NCBI GenBank assembly: GCA_002336855.1
Contig: DDEV01000094.1
Location: forward strand, 1 to 42,960
From: Leucobacter sp. UBA1945
Lineage (GTDB): Bacteria; Actinomycetota; Actinomycetes; Actinomycetales; Microbacteriaceae
Direction: 5' to 3'
DNA length: 42,960 nt
The notes beneath the pieces are model-generated. The model saw nothing but the letters and a program-made list of their open reading frames with translations. It was not told where the DNA came from and did not search any database. Positions 1 through 7,413 of the stretch are shown here, piece by piece (the stretch's first letter is position 1; each line of letters opens with the position of its first letter). Both the position numbers and the translations under genes were made by a program.

Positions 1-185
1 TGAGCCGGGCTCGGTGCCGGCGCAGCGGGCGGCGCACCGGGCGCCGAGGGTGCGGCCGGGGCGGCTGGTGCCGCTCCGCCTTCGCCCTCGGCGAGTCGGA
101 TACCGCGCATCCAGAGTGGTGCGTGGCCGATCTTCCAGCCGACCTCGACGGGGTCGCCCTGGCGTTGAAATGCGTTGATGGACAT
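1..185 (-). CDS. Phage small protein, Ala/Pro-rich C-terminal part (partial)
   Basis: The reading frame opens at ATG 185-183, preceded by a strong GAGGAGG Shine-Dalgarno, and runs off the left edge without a stop, giving 61 codons. The visible protein begins MSINAFQRQGDPVEVGWKIG and turns into a low-complexity Ala/Pro/Gly stretch from about residue 40. It lies just downstream of the minor capsid gene and a terminator-like hairpin, where actinophages often carry scaffold or small head genes. I do not recognise the family. Structural-region membership is inferred from position only. Confidence 0.6.
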   Translation of the reverse strand, partial: MSINAFQRQGDPVEVGWKIGHAPLWMRGIRLAEGEGGAAPAAPAAPSAPGAPPAAPAPSPA

Positions 186-231
186 GGGTCGTGCCTCCTC
201 GGGCATCTGATAGCGCCCGAGGTTCGGGCAT

Positions 232-262
232 GAGAAAAGCCCCACACGGTTGTGCAGGGCTT
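232..262 (-). terminator. Intrinsic terminator-like hairpin after the minor capsid gene pair
   Basis: Read on the minus strand, AAGCCC pairs with GGGCTT (with inner CACA/TGTG pairing) and a short TTTT run follows. It sits between the 48-aa gene ending at 284 and the next leftward gene starting at 185. It may partly separate packaging/portal transcription from downstream head genes. Confidence 0.55.
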
Positions 263-283
263 CAGTAGGTGAGCGGGGACGGG

Positions 284-430
284 TTAGTCGACGGGCTCGC
301 CGAGCTCACCTCGTATCGCGGCGAGGAGCGCTTCGGCCTCCTCACGGGTGTCGCCGTCAGCGATCGCCGCGGCGACGATCTCGTCGTCGGTCGCTTTCTC
401 GGGATCCGTGATGCCAGTAGGGATCATCAT
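284..430 (-). CDS. Small acidic phage protein (48 aa)
   Basis: Its ATG (430-428) overlaps the TGA of the minor capsid gene in an ATGA arrangement, which points to translational coupling and fixes the start. The product is 48 aa, acidic, and predicted helical (…DPEKATDDEIVAAAIADGDT…). It ends just before a terminator-like hairpin. No known domain is recognised. The conserved overlap with the upstream gene and normal codon use argue that it is real. Function unknown. Confidence 0.6.
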   Translation of the reverse strand: MMIPTGITDPEKATDDEIVAAAIADGDTREEAEALLAAIRGELGEPVD

Positions 431-2175
431 GCGAGCCACCCTACCTCTCTCAGGATCTCGTCGATAGCGTCTCGAATCGGTCCGAAGCTGTCCGCGCTCC
501 ACTGCCGACTCGAGAGAACCGCGTTCGAGCTGTCAACTGCTTCTCGTACACCGGCGAGCATGAGTCGATCGCCAGACCGCTCCGCGATGTACTGAGCGTA
601 GGCGCGCGCCCAGAGCTCGTTCCGACGCAGAAGGTAAGTGATGTAGGTCTTACCTTCGGCCGGCATCTTCTCCGACGCTCGGAGTGCTCTGAGCGTGCGG
701 TGCTCGCTGGAAGCGTTGATTGCAGAGAACAGCTTGCGCCAGGGATCCGTTGCGAGCTGAGACGAGGCAGGTTTCCCGGCACCGGCGATCATGTCGAGGT
801 GATGCCCATACTCATGCGCGAACGTGAGCCGCGGGAAAGTCGCCTGTGGACTCATCTCGACCAGGTTCAAACTATGCATGTAGCGACCCTGCACGCCGGG
901 CCTCAGCCGTGTTGTGCGGACTTCGGGGGCTGGGGTGTTCGGGAACGTGTGCACCTTCTCGATCGAGGCACGTGCAGCTTTGAGGCTCGTACCGTACTCG
1001 CCGCTCACAGCGACTCTGGGGCCCTGCACGTCGGGCACCTTCGGGCCACCCGTCGGGACAGTGCGGCCGCGAGGGTTCGCGTCGCCACCATCTGCGAAGG
1101 GCAGTTGCTCGCGGTACTCGCGTCGGATGATGCCGGTCTCGTCGACGTGCCTTCGAAGTGCGGCCTGTGCTGCACCGATCTCGTCGGGGTCGCCGTCGCG
1201 TTTGGCTTGGCGCACGTCGCGCTCGAGCTCGCGCAGCTTCTCGCGGTCGGCCTGCTTCTGCGGGTCGTACGTCGAGTACTTAGTCGGATCTGGGCCACCA
1301 GGAAGGCCGGGCACGAGCGTGTCACGACAGTTCGGGTGCCCGGCACCGGATGCCCGCCACTCGACAAGCGTCGCATCGACATGAATAGTCGTCGGTGCTC
1401 CGGTGATCGCGTGCGGGACGATCACGTCGCCGGTCGGGCCGCTATCGGTGAGGATCTTCCCAGCCCATGGTGCGCAGTGGTCACACGCCGAGGAGCCGAT
1501 TACAGGCGTGAACGTCGTGATCCCGGCCGCTTCCATCGACGCGACCGATTGGTCTCGCCAGGCGCGCGCTGCGGCGCTCCTCGTCGCCATCTCTGAGTAG
1601 GCGCCGATCGTCCACCGGCGATCACCCTTGTCGATGAAGCCAGTAATGCCGTCGGCGAGGTACTCGTCGAGGATCCGGCGGTGGAGTGCTCGCGACGTCG
1701 TGACTCCAGCGAGCATCGACCCTATGTGCTTCGAAGTCATCGCCTGGTAGGCGTCGGCCGGGGCGCGCAGGATACGAGCGTTGAGTGAGCGGAGTGCGTC
1801 GCGAAGGTCGACCTCTACCGCGGCGACCGCGAAACCACTCGCTGCACTGAGCGACGATCCTCGTGCCGCGTAGGCGGGGAAGGTGAGCAGCTGACGCACG
1901 ATCTCGGCTGACGCGCCGGTCGCTGCCTCCGCGGTCGCCCATCGTGCGAGTTTCTCGGGGTCGACCGTGCGCACGAGACGTTCTGCCTGTGCGCGCAGGT
2001 CGCGGATCGCGTTGTGGCGTGCGACGAGATCGTCTGGTGCGTCGAGATAGTGCTCGGTGTAGCGCTCGAGCATCTCGCGTAGGGCGTCTTCGATGCGGCG
2101 GTAGCGTTCGGCGATCGCGTGCCCGATGTCGTCGATCCACGCTTGCGGGGAGTCGCCGGGCCACTTCTCTGGCAT
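427..2175 (-). CDS. Phage minor capsid (MuF/Phage_min_cap2-like) protein with C-terminal HExxH metallopeptidase-like domain
   Basis: This 582-aa protein follows the portal gene by 15 bp and has a GAGGGGG ribosome site. The N-terminal ~300 residues are helical. They contain the minor-capsid signature C231-x2-C234-A-P-W-x-G-K, expected for the portal-associated head protein thought to help head assembly and DNA ejection. After a linker at roughly residues 300-380 comes a separate C-terminal domain with HEYGHH at 454-459 and a downstream NELWARAYAQY segment near 520. This matches the layout of a zincin-type metallopeptidase: two His, a catalytic Glu and a distal acidic ligand. MuF proteins are known to carry variable C-terminal enzyme or toxin domains. 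Here the cargo may be injected into the host with the DNA. The minor-capsid call is firm; the protease activity is inferred from the motif. Confidence 0.85.
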   Translation of the reverse strand: MPEKWPGDSPQAWIDDIGHAIAERYRRIEDALREMLERYTEHYLDAPDDLVARHNAIRDLRAQAERLVRTVDPEKLARWATAEAATGASAEIVRQLLTFPAYAARGSSLSAASGFAVAAVEVDLRDALRSLNARILRAPADAYQAMTSKHIGSMLAGVTTSRALHRRILDEYLADGITGFIDKGDRRWTIGAYSEMATRSAAARAWRDQSVASMEAAGITTFTPVIGSSACDHCAPWAGKILTDSGPTGDVIVPHAITGAPTTIHVDATLVEWRASGAGHPNCRDTLVPGLPGGPDPTKYSTYDPQKQADREKLRELERDVRQAKRDGDPDEIGAAQAALRRHVDETGIIRREYREQLPFADGGDANPRGRTVPTGGPKVPDVQGPRVAVSGEYGTSLKAARASIEKVHTFPNTPAPEVRTTRLRPGVQGRYMHSLNLVEMSPQATFPRLTFAHEYGHHLDMIAGAGKPASSQLATDPWRKLFSAINASSEHRTLRALRASEKMPAEGKTYITYLLRRNELWARAYAQYIAERSGDRLMLAGVREAVDSSNAVLSSRQWSADSFGPIRDAIDEILREVGWLA

Positions 2176-2190
2176 GACGACCCCCTCGCG

Positions 2191-3762
2191 CTATTGCTCG
2201 TCTTCGTCGGGCTCGTCGACGCGGTCGATGCTGAACGGGTCAGGCGGTTGCTGCGCGTCCTTCGACCGCTGAATTCGCGCGACTTCTTCACTGATCCAGG
2301 TGTCGTCGGCGTCGGGGTTCGCGCGGCGCACCGCGGTCTCCGTGCTGATCGCGTCCGCGACCTTCAGCAGGCCGATCGTCTCGGCCTCGACCTTCGGGTC
2401 GACGCGAGAAAGGTCGGGGAACACGACGTTCAGGTCGTACCGGCCGCCGCCCTTGCCCTGGAAGAGGATCCCGTCGAGCTCGAGCGCCACCGACCCCATG
2501 CGGGAGAGCACGCGGCGGTCGTAGAGGTTCTTCTTCTTCCGGGTCGTTTCGGTGCGGTGCTCGCGCTGCTGAATCTCAGTCGCGGTCGCCTGGCTGCCTT
2601 CACGGTCGCCGAGGCCCCACGCTGACGGTGAGTAGCCGGCCTTGTGGAGGATCTGCAGCATGATCTTGTCGAGCGTGTCCGAGTGCTCCTGTACGCGGAT
2701 CTCGAACTGCACGTTATCCATCGTGAGCGCCTTGTTCGGGTCGCCTGGAATCTGCAGGCCGACGAACATCTCCTGGAAGAGATCAAAGCTCGCCCCAGCA
2801 CCGGGACCATTCGATCGGAGGTACGCCTCGGGAACGATGAGCTTGCCCGCGCCGAGCTTCAGGTCACGCACCCACGACGACCACGCCTCGTCAGCGTTAT
2901 CGAACAGTGGCGGCAGCTGGTTGAAGTCGCTGCGGCCAGCATCCTTCAGTGCGCCCTTCTTACGCCAAGCGAGCGCGGGAGCGTTCGGCAGGTACCCCGC
3001 GGTGAGGCGCTTGATCTGTGTCGGGATTCTGCTCTCGCCGTCGACGAGATCCGCATACGGCGCGGTTTCGGGGCGATCCTGCAAAGGCACACGCACGCCA
3101 AGGTTCGACTTGGTGCCACGGTAGAGAGCGTGCTCGATGTAGCCAGCCGCGTGGTGCTCGAGGTGACGCCAGTACACGTGAGTGCCGTCGTTGAACTCCG
3201 ACCACAGGGTGACCTCGACAAGGCGGCCGTGCCGGAACACTGGGATCGCGGTGTCTGCTGCTGCATAGTCGAGCCACACATGGTCTTCGAGCTCGACATC
3301 CCAGCGGGGAATGACGATCGTCGCGCCGAGCGCGCTCTTGATCTCACCCATGCTGTTGAGCATCGCGTGGTGGCCGTCGCTGTTGAGGATGTCGTCGAGA
3401 CGAGCGAGTGCGTCCTTCGAGGGCTTCTCGTCGCCCTCCGCGAACGAGGTCACGGGCGGATCGGAGTACTGCAGGTCAGACGCGAGGGTCGCGAGGTCGG
3501 CCGGGATCGGCAGATGCAGGCGCGTGCGCTGCTCGTTCGGAGGGAGTGGTCGACCCCACATGAAACGGGACGCCGCCCCTACGAGACCGCCCGTGTGCGG
3601 CTGGCCCGCACGGCTGTGGGTCGCGGTGGACGCCTTGCCACCGTAGATCGACGCGAGCGCCTTCGTGTCACCCGTCAGCCAAGCATCGTTCTCCGCATAC
3701 TGTGCGTAGGCGAGATCCCACGGCTTCGGGGGCCAGGGTGTGTTCGCGGCAGGCATCGGCAT
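2191..3762 (-). CDS. Phage portal protein (SPP1 gp6-like)
   Basis: A 523-aa protein between TerL and the minor capsid gene, of the usual length for portal subunits, which form the dodecameric DNA gate at the head vertex. Sequence features agree with the Phage_prot_Gp6 family: a conserved central region, and a C-terminal helical segment (about 395-440) containing QQREHRTETTRKKK, followed by an acidic tail. The ATG at 3762 has a GGGAGG site 8 nt upstream; a second in-frame ATG at 3756 is less well placed. The promoter of the divergent gene at 3793 overlaps this start region. Only the membrane-protein gene 3793-4326 separates it from terL. Confidence 0.88.
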   Translation of the reverse strand: MPMPAANTPWPPKPWDLAYAQYAENDAWLTGDTKALASIYGGKASTATHSRAGQPHTGGLVGAASRFMWGRPLPPNEQRTRLHLPIPADLATLASDLQYSDPPVTSFAEGDEKPSKDALARLDDILNSDGHHAMLNSMGEIKSALGATIVIPRWDVELEDHVWLDYAAADTAIPVFRHGRLVEVTLWSEFNDGTHVYWRHLEHHAAGYIEHALYRGTKSNLGVRVPLQDRPETAPYADLVDGESRIPTQIKRLTAGYLPNAPALAWRKKGALKDAGRSDFNQLPPLFDNADEAWSSWVRDLKLGAGKLIVPEAYLRSNGPGAGASFDLFQEMFVGLQIPGDPNKALTMDNVQFEIRVQEHSDTLDKIMLQILHKAGYSPSAWGLGDREGSQATATEIQQREHRTETTRKKKNLYDRRVLSRMGSVALELDGILFQGKGGGRYDLNVVFPDLSRVDPKVEAETIGLLKVADAISTETAVRRANPDADDTWISEEVARIQRSKDAQQPPDPFSIDRVDEPDEDEQ

Positions 3763-3784
3763 TGTGGGTACCTCCCGGTAAGGT
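3756..3784 (+). promoter_or_regulatory. Putative leaderless promoter of the 3793 moron
   Basis: TCGGCA (3756-3761; 4 of 6 to TTGACA), a 17-bp spacer, then TAAGGT (3779-3784), with the ATG 8 nt further on and no Shine-Dalgarno. The element lies over the start codon and ribosome-binding region of the divergent portal gene. Confidence 0.55.
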
Positions 3785-3792
3785 CATGAGCT

Positions 3793-4326
3793 ATGAATAC
3801 TGGTGAAATCTTGATCGCTGCCATTGCCGCCATTGGTTCGATAGGTGCCGCGGTCTTCGCTTGGGTCCAGGCCAAGACCGCTGTCGACGAACGGAAAGAC
3901 GCCCAAGCTGCACAGACTGCCGCCGAGAGAGCTCGCGACGAGGCGCTAGAAGCCGCGAAACAGTCTGCGGCTGCTGCTGGCCGTCAGGCTGATGCGCTGG
4001 AAGCGGCAAATGCCTTGCTCGCTGATTCGCAGGCGCTGAAAGAGCGCCTGGCCCCGCCGGCATGGTCTCAGGCCGAGCTCGTCGAGCAAAACGTGGTTTC
4101 GTTCACAAACAACTCGGGCAGGCACATCGTGGTGACGGCGCTCGAGATCGAACCTGAGGAGATGAAGGCGGAAGCGCCAGAACGTCCGCACCGCGTCGAG
4201 TACGGCGACGCATTCGCGCTGCGTTGGTACCCATTCTGGGGCATGCCATCGCCTAACAAGTTGATCATCGATTGGCACTACGAAGACTCTCCCGAGGCCA
4301 CTCAGCGCACGGAGCGCAACCTCTAG
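3793..4326 (+). CDS. Membrane-anchored coiled-coil/beta-domain moron protein
   Basis: A 177-aa protein encoded against the direction of the surrounding late genes, between terL and the portal gene. It has one N-terminal hydrophobic segment (about 5-27), a charged Ala/Glu/Arg coiled coil (about 30-95), and a C-terminal domain (about 100-177) whose alternating pattern (NVVSFTNNSGRHIVVTALEI) suggests a beta-sandwich. It most likely sits on the cytoplasmic face of the membrane. Its TAG stop lies inside a CTAG palindrome that also supplies the terL stop codon. The same anchor-plus-beta-domain plan recurs at 9515 and 19998. The leaderless promoter suggests expression in the lysogen. Function unknown; superinfection exclusion or defence is a guess from context. 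Confidence 0.75.
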   Translation: MNTGEILIAAIAAIGSIGAAVFAWVQAKTAVDERKDAQAAQTAAERARDEALEAAKQSAAAAGRQADALEAANALLADSQALKERLAPPAWSQAELVEQNVVSFTNNSGRHIVVTALEIEPEEMKAEAPERPHRVEYGDAFALRWYPFWGMPSPNKLIIDWHYEDSPEATQRTERNL

Positions 4327-5609
4327 GCGGCCAGGGCGTAGACCTCGTGTTGCCATTGCGCGATCGTTGACCTGATCGCATACCGCGCGGCATCCATTGC
4401 GTGGTCGTCGCGTTTGACGACCTCGTCGCGGCCTTCGTCGGAGGCTTTCTCATCCCACTCATACTCGGTGACTTCGGCGAGGAACAGCTCGCAACGGTCG
4501 GACACGATGAGTTTGCCTTGTGCGAGTAGGTTCGCGACGTCGGCGATCCCATCGAGTACGGCGTTGTCGGCCGCCCACGAGGTGATCTGGTCGGCGTGCA
4601 GCTGCGCGCGCATCGAAGCGGCGGACGGGTCGAGGAAGATGAACTCGGGGTACGGCACGTATGCACCTTCGGGGCCGTGCTTCGACTTCAACCACTCCCG
4701 GAACCGGCGCGAGAGTTCGACGTCGGGGATCGTCTCACCATGGTGCTCGGCGCTGGTGTAGTGCCACTCGTCGACTAGCACGAGGCGCGGCTGGGGTTCG
4801 TCGGTGAGGCCGAGGAGCAGCGCGACCGTGGTGTTGGTCGTGCCGTAGTCCATGCCGATTGCGAGCGTGCGTGCGATCGGTGGGAGGTCGGCGTGCTTGA
4901 CGAGGTGGCGGCGTTCGTCCCACATGGAGTAGACGGCGCCGGCGGCGTTCGTCCATTTGCCTTCGATGAAGCGTTGGTAGAAGACTCCGGTGAAGGAGGC
5001 GCGCATCTCGGTCTTGAACTGCTCGGAGAGGCTGGGGTTGTCGTTCATGGTGAACGCGAAGTGGATGAGGTTCTTCTCGCGAGCTTTCAGGATCCACTCT
5101 TTGCGCAACCAGTGGTTCTTAGACCCTGGGTTGGTGGTGGCGAGCATGCGCGCACCGTCCACCGAGAGGCGTGTGACGAGCATCTTCCAGAACGACTCGG
5201 GCAAGATCGTTGCCTCGTCGACGTATGCGAGGCACACGGTGAGACCACGAATCTTTGCCTCGCTGCTGGCGTCGTTCGCGCCGTAGAGGTGCACCACGCG
5301 GCCAAGGATGACTGCTGACTTCGCGCCTGGCGTGTACTTGATGTACTTGGTCAGTGCACCGAAGATCTCCGGGTTCGTGAGCAGGCTGAAGATGTTGCCG
5401 TTGATCGTGTCGAGCGTGCGCCCCACGATGATGATGTTGCCGGTGCGGGGCGCTTTGAGGATCGCGAAGAGGAACGCGAAGAGCGAGATGAAGGTTTTGC
5501 CCGAGCGCACCGCACCCGACCAGAGCGCGATCTTTGCTTTCGTGCTGTCAGCTACGGAGAGCAGCTGCGCGCGCGACATGATCGACTGCAGCTGTGTGAG
5601 GGCATCCAA
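4323..5609 (-). CDS. terL: Terminase large subunit (TerL)
   Basis: A 428-aa DNA-packaging motor subunit. The N-terminal ATPase has a Walker A GAVRSGKT (32-39) and a Walker B ending VDEAT with catalytic DE at 131-132. An ATTNPG coupling motif follows (about 157-162). The C-terminal RNase H-fold nuclease shows IGMDYGTTN, EFIFLDPSA and DDHAMDAARYA, which carry the expected acidic metal ligands. The start is TTG at 5609, 8 nt after a GAGGAGG site; the site lies at the end of terS, four bases away, so the two subunits are probably co-translated. Its stop overlaps that of the convergent membrane-protein gene. The length suits PBSX/Terminase_3-type large subunits. Confidence 0.95.
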   Translation of the reverse strand: MDALTQLQSIMSRAQLLSVADSTKAKIALWSGAVRSGKTFISLFAFLFAILKAPRTGNIIIVGRTLDTINGNIFSLLTNPEIFGALTKYIKYTPGAKSAVILGRVVHLYGANDASSEAKIRGLTVCLAYVDEATILPESFWKMLVTRLSVDGARMLATTNPGSKNHWLRKEWILKAREKNLIHFAFTMNDNPSLSEQFKTEMRASFTGVFYQRFIEGKWTNAAGAVYSMWDERRHLVKHADLPPIARTLAIGMDYGTTNTTVALLLGLTDEPQPRLVLVDEWHYTSAEHHGETIPDVELSRRFREWLKSKHGPEGAYVPYPEFIFLDPSAASMRAQLHADQITSWAADNAVLDGIADVANLLAQGKLIVSDRCELFLAEVTEYEWDEKASDEGRDEVVKRDDHAMDAARYAIRSTIAQWQHEVYALAA

Positions 5610-5612
5610 CGG

Positions 5613-6134
5613 TTAGCCCTCCTCGGTAGTATCCGTCTCTGTCGTGCGCAGCACCTCGGCCGCAGCAAGAATGCCCGCCTCGAGCGACGCAACCACCGAA
5701 TGCGCACCAGACACGTCGGGATCCTTCTCGACGATGCGGGTCAGCTTGTCGAACGTGATGCCCGCCATAGTGATCGCATTCCGACGCACCTCGACCGGTG
5801 CCGAGTCGAGCGTGTGCTCCTCGTACGAATTGTCCTTACCACCGAAATTGAAGACCAGGTAGGGGTCATTCAGCTTCTTGAGCATCGCTTTCGACTCGGT
5901 CAGCATCAGCTCCGCGAGCTCTTGGCGACCCGCAGCCAGATCGATGCTCTTTGCAGAGACGGCCTCGGCGGTCTTCGAACGATCGAACGACAGACCATCG
6001 GCCTTTGCCCAACGCGAGACTGTCGACTGGGAGACGCCGAGCTGCTTCGCGATCGCGTTTGCCGAGAGTTCCTGCGCGTGCAACTTCTTCAGCTGTGCGC
6101 GTTTGGGGTGGATTGATCCACGCTTTTCCGTCAA
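5613..6134 (-). CDS. terS: Terminase small subunit (TerS)
   Basis: A 173-aa protein directly before terL. The N-terminal helix-turn-helix (about 12-45, AIAKQLGVSQSTVSRWAK) is the expected pac/cos-binding domain, and the helical remainder is the likely oligomerisation region. The start is TTG at 6134, only 5 nt after AAGGAGG. The next ATG would remove the conserved DNA-binding domain, so TTG is well supported. It recognises phage DNA and hands it to TerL for cutting and packaging. Confidence 0.88.
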   Translation of the reverse strand: MTEKRGSIHPKRAQLKKLHAQELSANAIAKQLGVSQSTVSRWAKADGLSFDRSKTAEAVSAKSIDLAAGRQELAELMLTESKAMLKKLNDPYLVFNFGGKDNSYEEHTLDSAPVEVRRNAITMAGITFDKLTRIVEKDPDVSGAHSVVASLEAGILAAAEVLRTTETDTTEEG

Positions 6135-6162
6135 AGCGACCTCCTTGACGGTGTCCTGCTAC

Positions 6163-6840
6163 TTACTCGATGGGCTTGCCGCGTCTGGTGAGTATGTCCC
6201 GACGCATGGCGTCTGCGACGTATACATCATCGAGAACAAGGCGCACGAGCTTCAATACGTCCTCTGCGTCTTCTTTGCTTGGCGGATCATCTAGGTCACC
6301 ATGTGCCATGTCGTTACCCAGAACTCGAATTGCGTGCGCAATGTCCTTCGTTCCGGGACGAACAACCTTCTGTTCTTCCATGTTGTCAATTTTCTGGAGC
6401 AGATTCGCGCCATTGATGCCATTGATCTTTGCGGTCGCCTCGATGACGCTCCTGCACAACAACAAAACACCACGGAATGCGCCGACGCTGAAAGCATCGT
6501 GCGCCTCTTGGAAGAATCCAGCGATCTCCTGCGGGATGTACTCTGTGTCGGCCTGAACCATGGAAGGAGGTGACCAGGAGGCATTCGTCATGCTCTCCGC
6601 CTCCTCCCGAAGCTTGTCTCCAGACAGGTACTCTGTCACGTTAGTTGACCGATACATGGGCAAGAGGTCGCCGGTGGCAACATTGAATTCTTGGCATGCG
6701 TCACAGGTTGCGGCAACGGAAATCTTTCCGACCTGGTAGGTGCGCCCATCGAAGATCTCGGTGTCAAGATCCCAAGTGCGCCCGAACCTGGCGGTGAAAT
6801 GAGTTTGGTTTCCGCAGAATGCGCAACGATGAGAGAGCAT
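6163..6840 (-). CDS. DUF4145 domain protein with N-terminal zinc-ribbon-like region (accessory)
   Basis: A 225-aa protein just upstream of terS, but with its own promoter. The N-terminal part has paired cysteines (C6-x2-C9 and C46-x2-C49), which look like a zinc ribbon. The C-terminal half (about 105-215) matches DUF4145: GAFRGVLLLCRSVIEATAKI, then an NDMAHGD motif and a helical tail. DUF4145 domains occur in restriction and other defence-associated proteins as well as alone; the biochemical role is unknown. Its ATG is 6 nt after TATCCT with no Shine-Dalgarno, unlike the structural genes, so it is probably a moron expressed in the lysogen. Confidence 0.75.
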   Translation of the reverse strand: MLSHRCAFCGNQTHFTARFGRTWDLDTEIFDGRTYQVGKISVAATCDACQEFNVATGDLLPMYRSTNVTEYLSGDKLREEAESMTNASWSPPSMVQADTEYIPQEIAGFFQEAHDAFSVGAFRGVLLLCRSVIEATAKINGINGANLLQKIDNMEEQKVVRPGTKDIAHAIRVLGNDMAHGDLDDPPSKEDAEDVLKLVRLVLDDVYVADAMRRDILTRRGKPIE

Positions 6841-6846
6841 GGCTTG

Positions 6847-6859
6847 AGGATAGCCGACC
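6847..6859 (-). promoter_or_regulatory. Leaderless promoter -10 region of the DUF4145 gene
   Basis: The minus strand reads GGTCGGCTATCCT, with -10 TATCCT ending 6 nt before the ATG. The 11-mer GGTCGGCTATC recurs at exactly the same distance before the gene at 7359. No convincing -35 was found. Confidence 0.5.
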
Positions 6860-6894
6860 GTGTCTGAAGAGCAGCGCGCTGTGGACGTCGAGTA

Positions 6895-7359
6895 CTACAT
6901 CGTCGCGACGAAGAGCGCGACTGAGGTGATAGCAACAGCGAGTGCTGCCAAGCCGACTGTAAGCGATGCGACTGAGAGCCGATGCGCTCGCTTCTCGGCT
7001 CTCGCTGCCCGTTCCTCTGACTCTTGCGCGGCCTGAAGGTTAGTTTGCGTGAGGTCTACTAGTGCCCGTGTGATTGCGACCAGCTCGCCGACTGAATCAA
7101 CCATCTCTGCCGTGTGCTCGGCTGTCCTGGATTCAGGGGATCTGGGAATCTCCGGGAGCGATACTGCGGGGTATGCGTACTTGCTGAGATCTGGCATTGT
7201 CTTGATTAGAGCAGCTGCCTGCTCTGCGAGTGACCTTGCTGGTTCAGTGAGCTTCGCTGCCAGCGCGGCCTCTGCAGCTCTTGACATTGCAGAGGATTCT
7301 GAACCGGGTACTGGGTTGGGTAGCTCTACGAATGGGTTGTCCGACCGATCTTGGCTCAT
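6895..7359 (-). CDS. Tail-anchored coiled-coil membrane protein (accessory)
   Basis: The start is taken at ATG 7359, 6 nt after a TATCTT hexamer; an upstream in-frame ATG at 7413 would run through that promoter. The 154-aa product has an N-terminal half rich in Ala, Pro and Ser, then a coiled coil (about 95-125, QTNLQAAQESEERAARAEKR), and ends in one hydrophobic helix (about 128-152). It should therefore be a C-terminally anchored cytoplasmic protein. It is divergent from another membrane protein at 7414, with 54 bp between the start codons. No family is recognised. Confidence 0.65.
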   Translation of the reverse strand: MSQDRSDNPFVELPNPVPGSESSAMSRAAEAALAAKLTEPARSLAEQAAALIKTMPDLSKYAYPAVSLPEIPRSPESRTAEHTAEMVDSVGELVAITRALVDLTQTNLQAAQESEERAARAEKRAHRLSVASLTVGLAALAVAITSVALFVATM

Positions 7360-7365
7360 GAAGAA

Positions 7366-7407
7366 AAGATAGCCGACCTCGTGCGCTCTCCTTGGGCTCG
7401 ATAATCT
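7366..7407. promoter_or_regulatory. Head-to-head leaderless promoters for the 7359 and 7414 genes
   Basis: On the minus strand TATCTT (7371-7366) lies 6 nt before the ATG at 7359. On the plus strand TAATCT (7402-7407) lies 6 nt before the ATG at 7414. Neither gene has a Shine-Dalgarno. The -10 elements are 30 bp apart, so the two polymerases would compete for overlapping -35 space, which may co-regulate the pair. Confidence 0.5.
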
Positions 7408-7413
7408 GTTCAC

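Noticed and set aside
2644..3789. 381-codon frame opposite the portal gene
   Set aside because: Shadow of the portal frame; no promoter or ribosome site, and composition is unlike a real protein.
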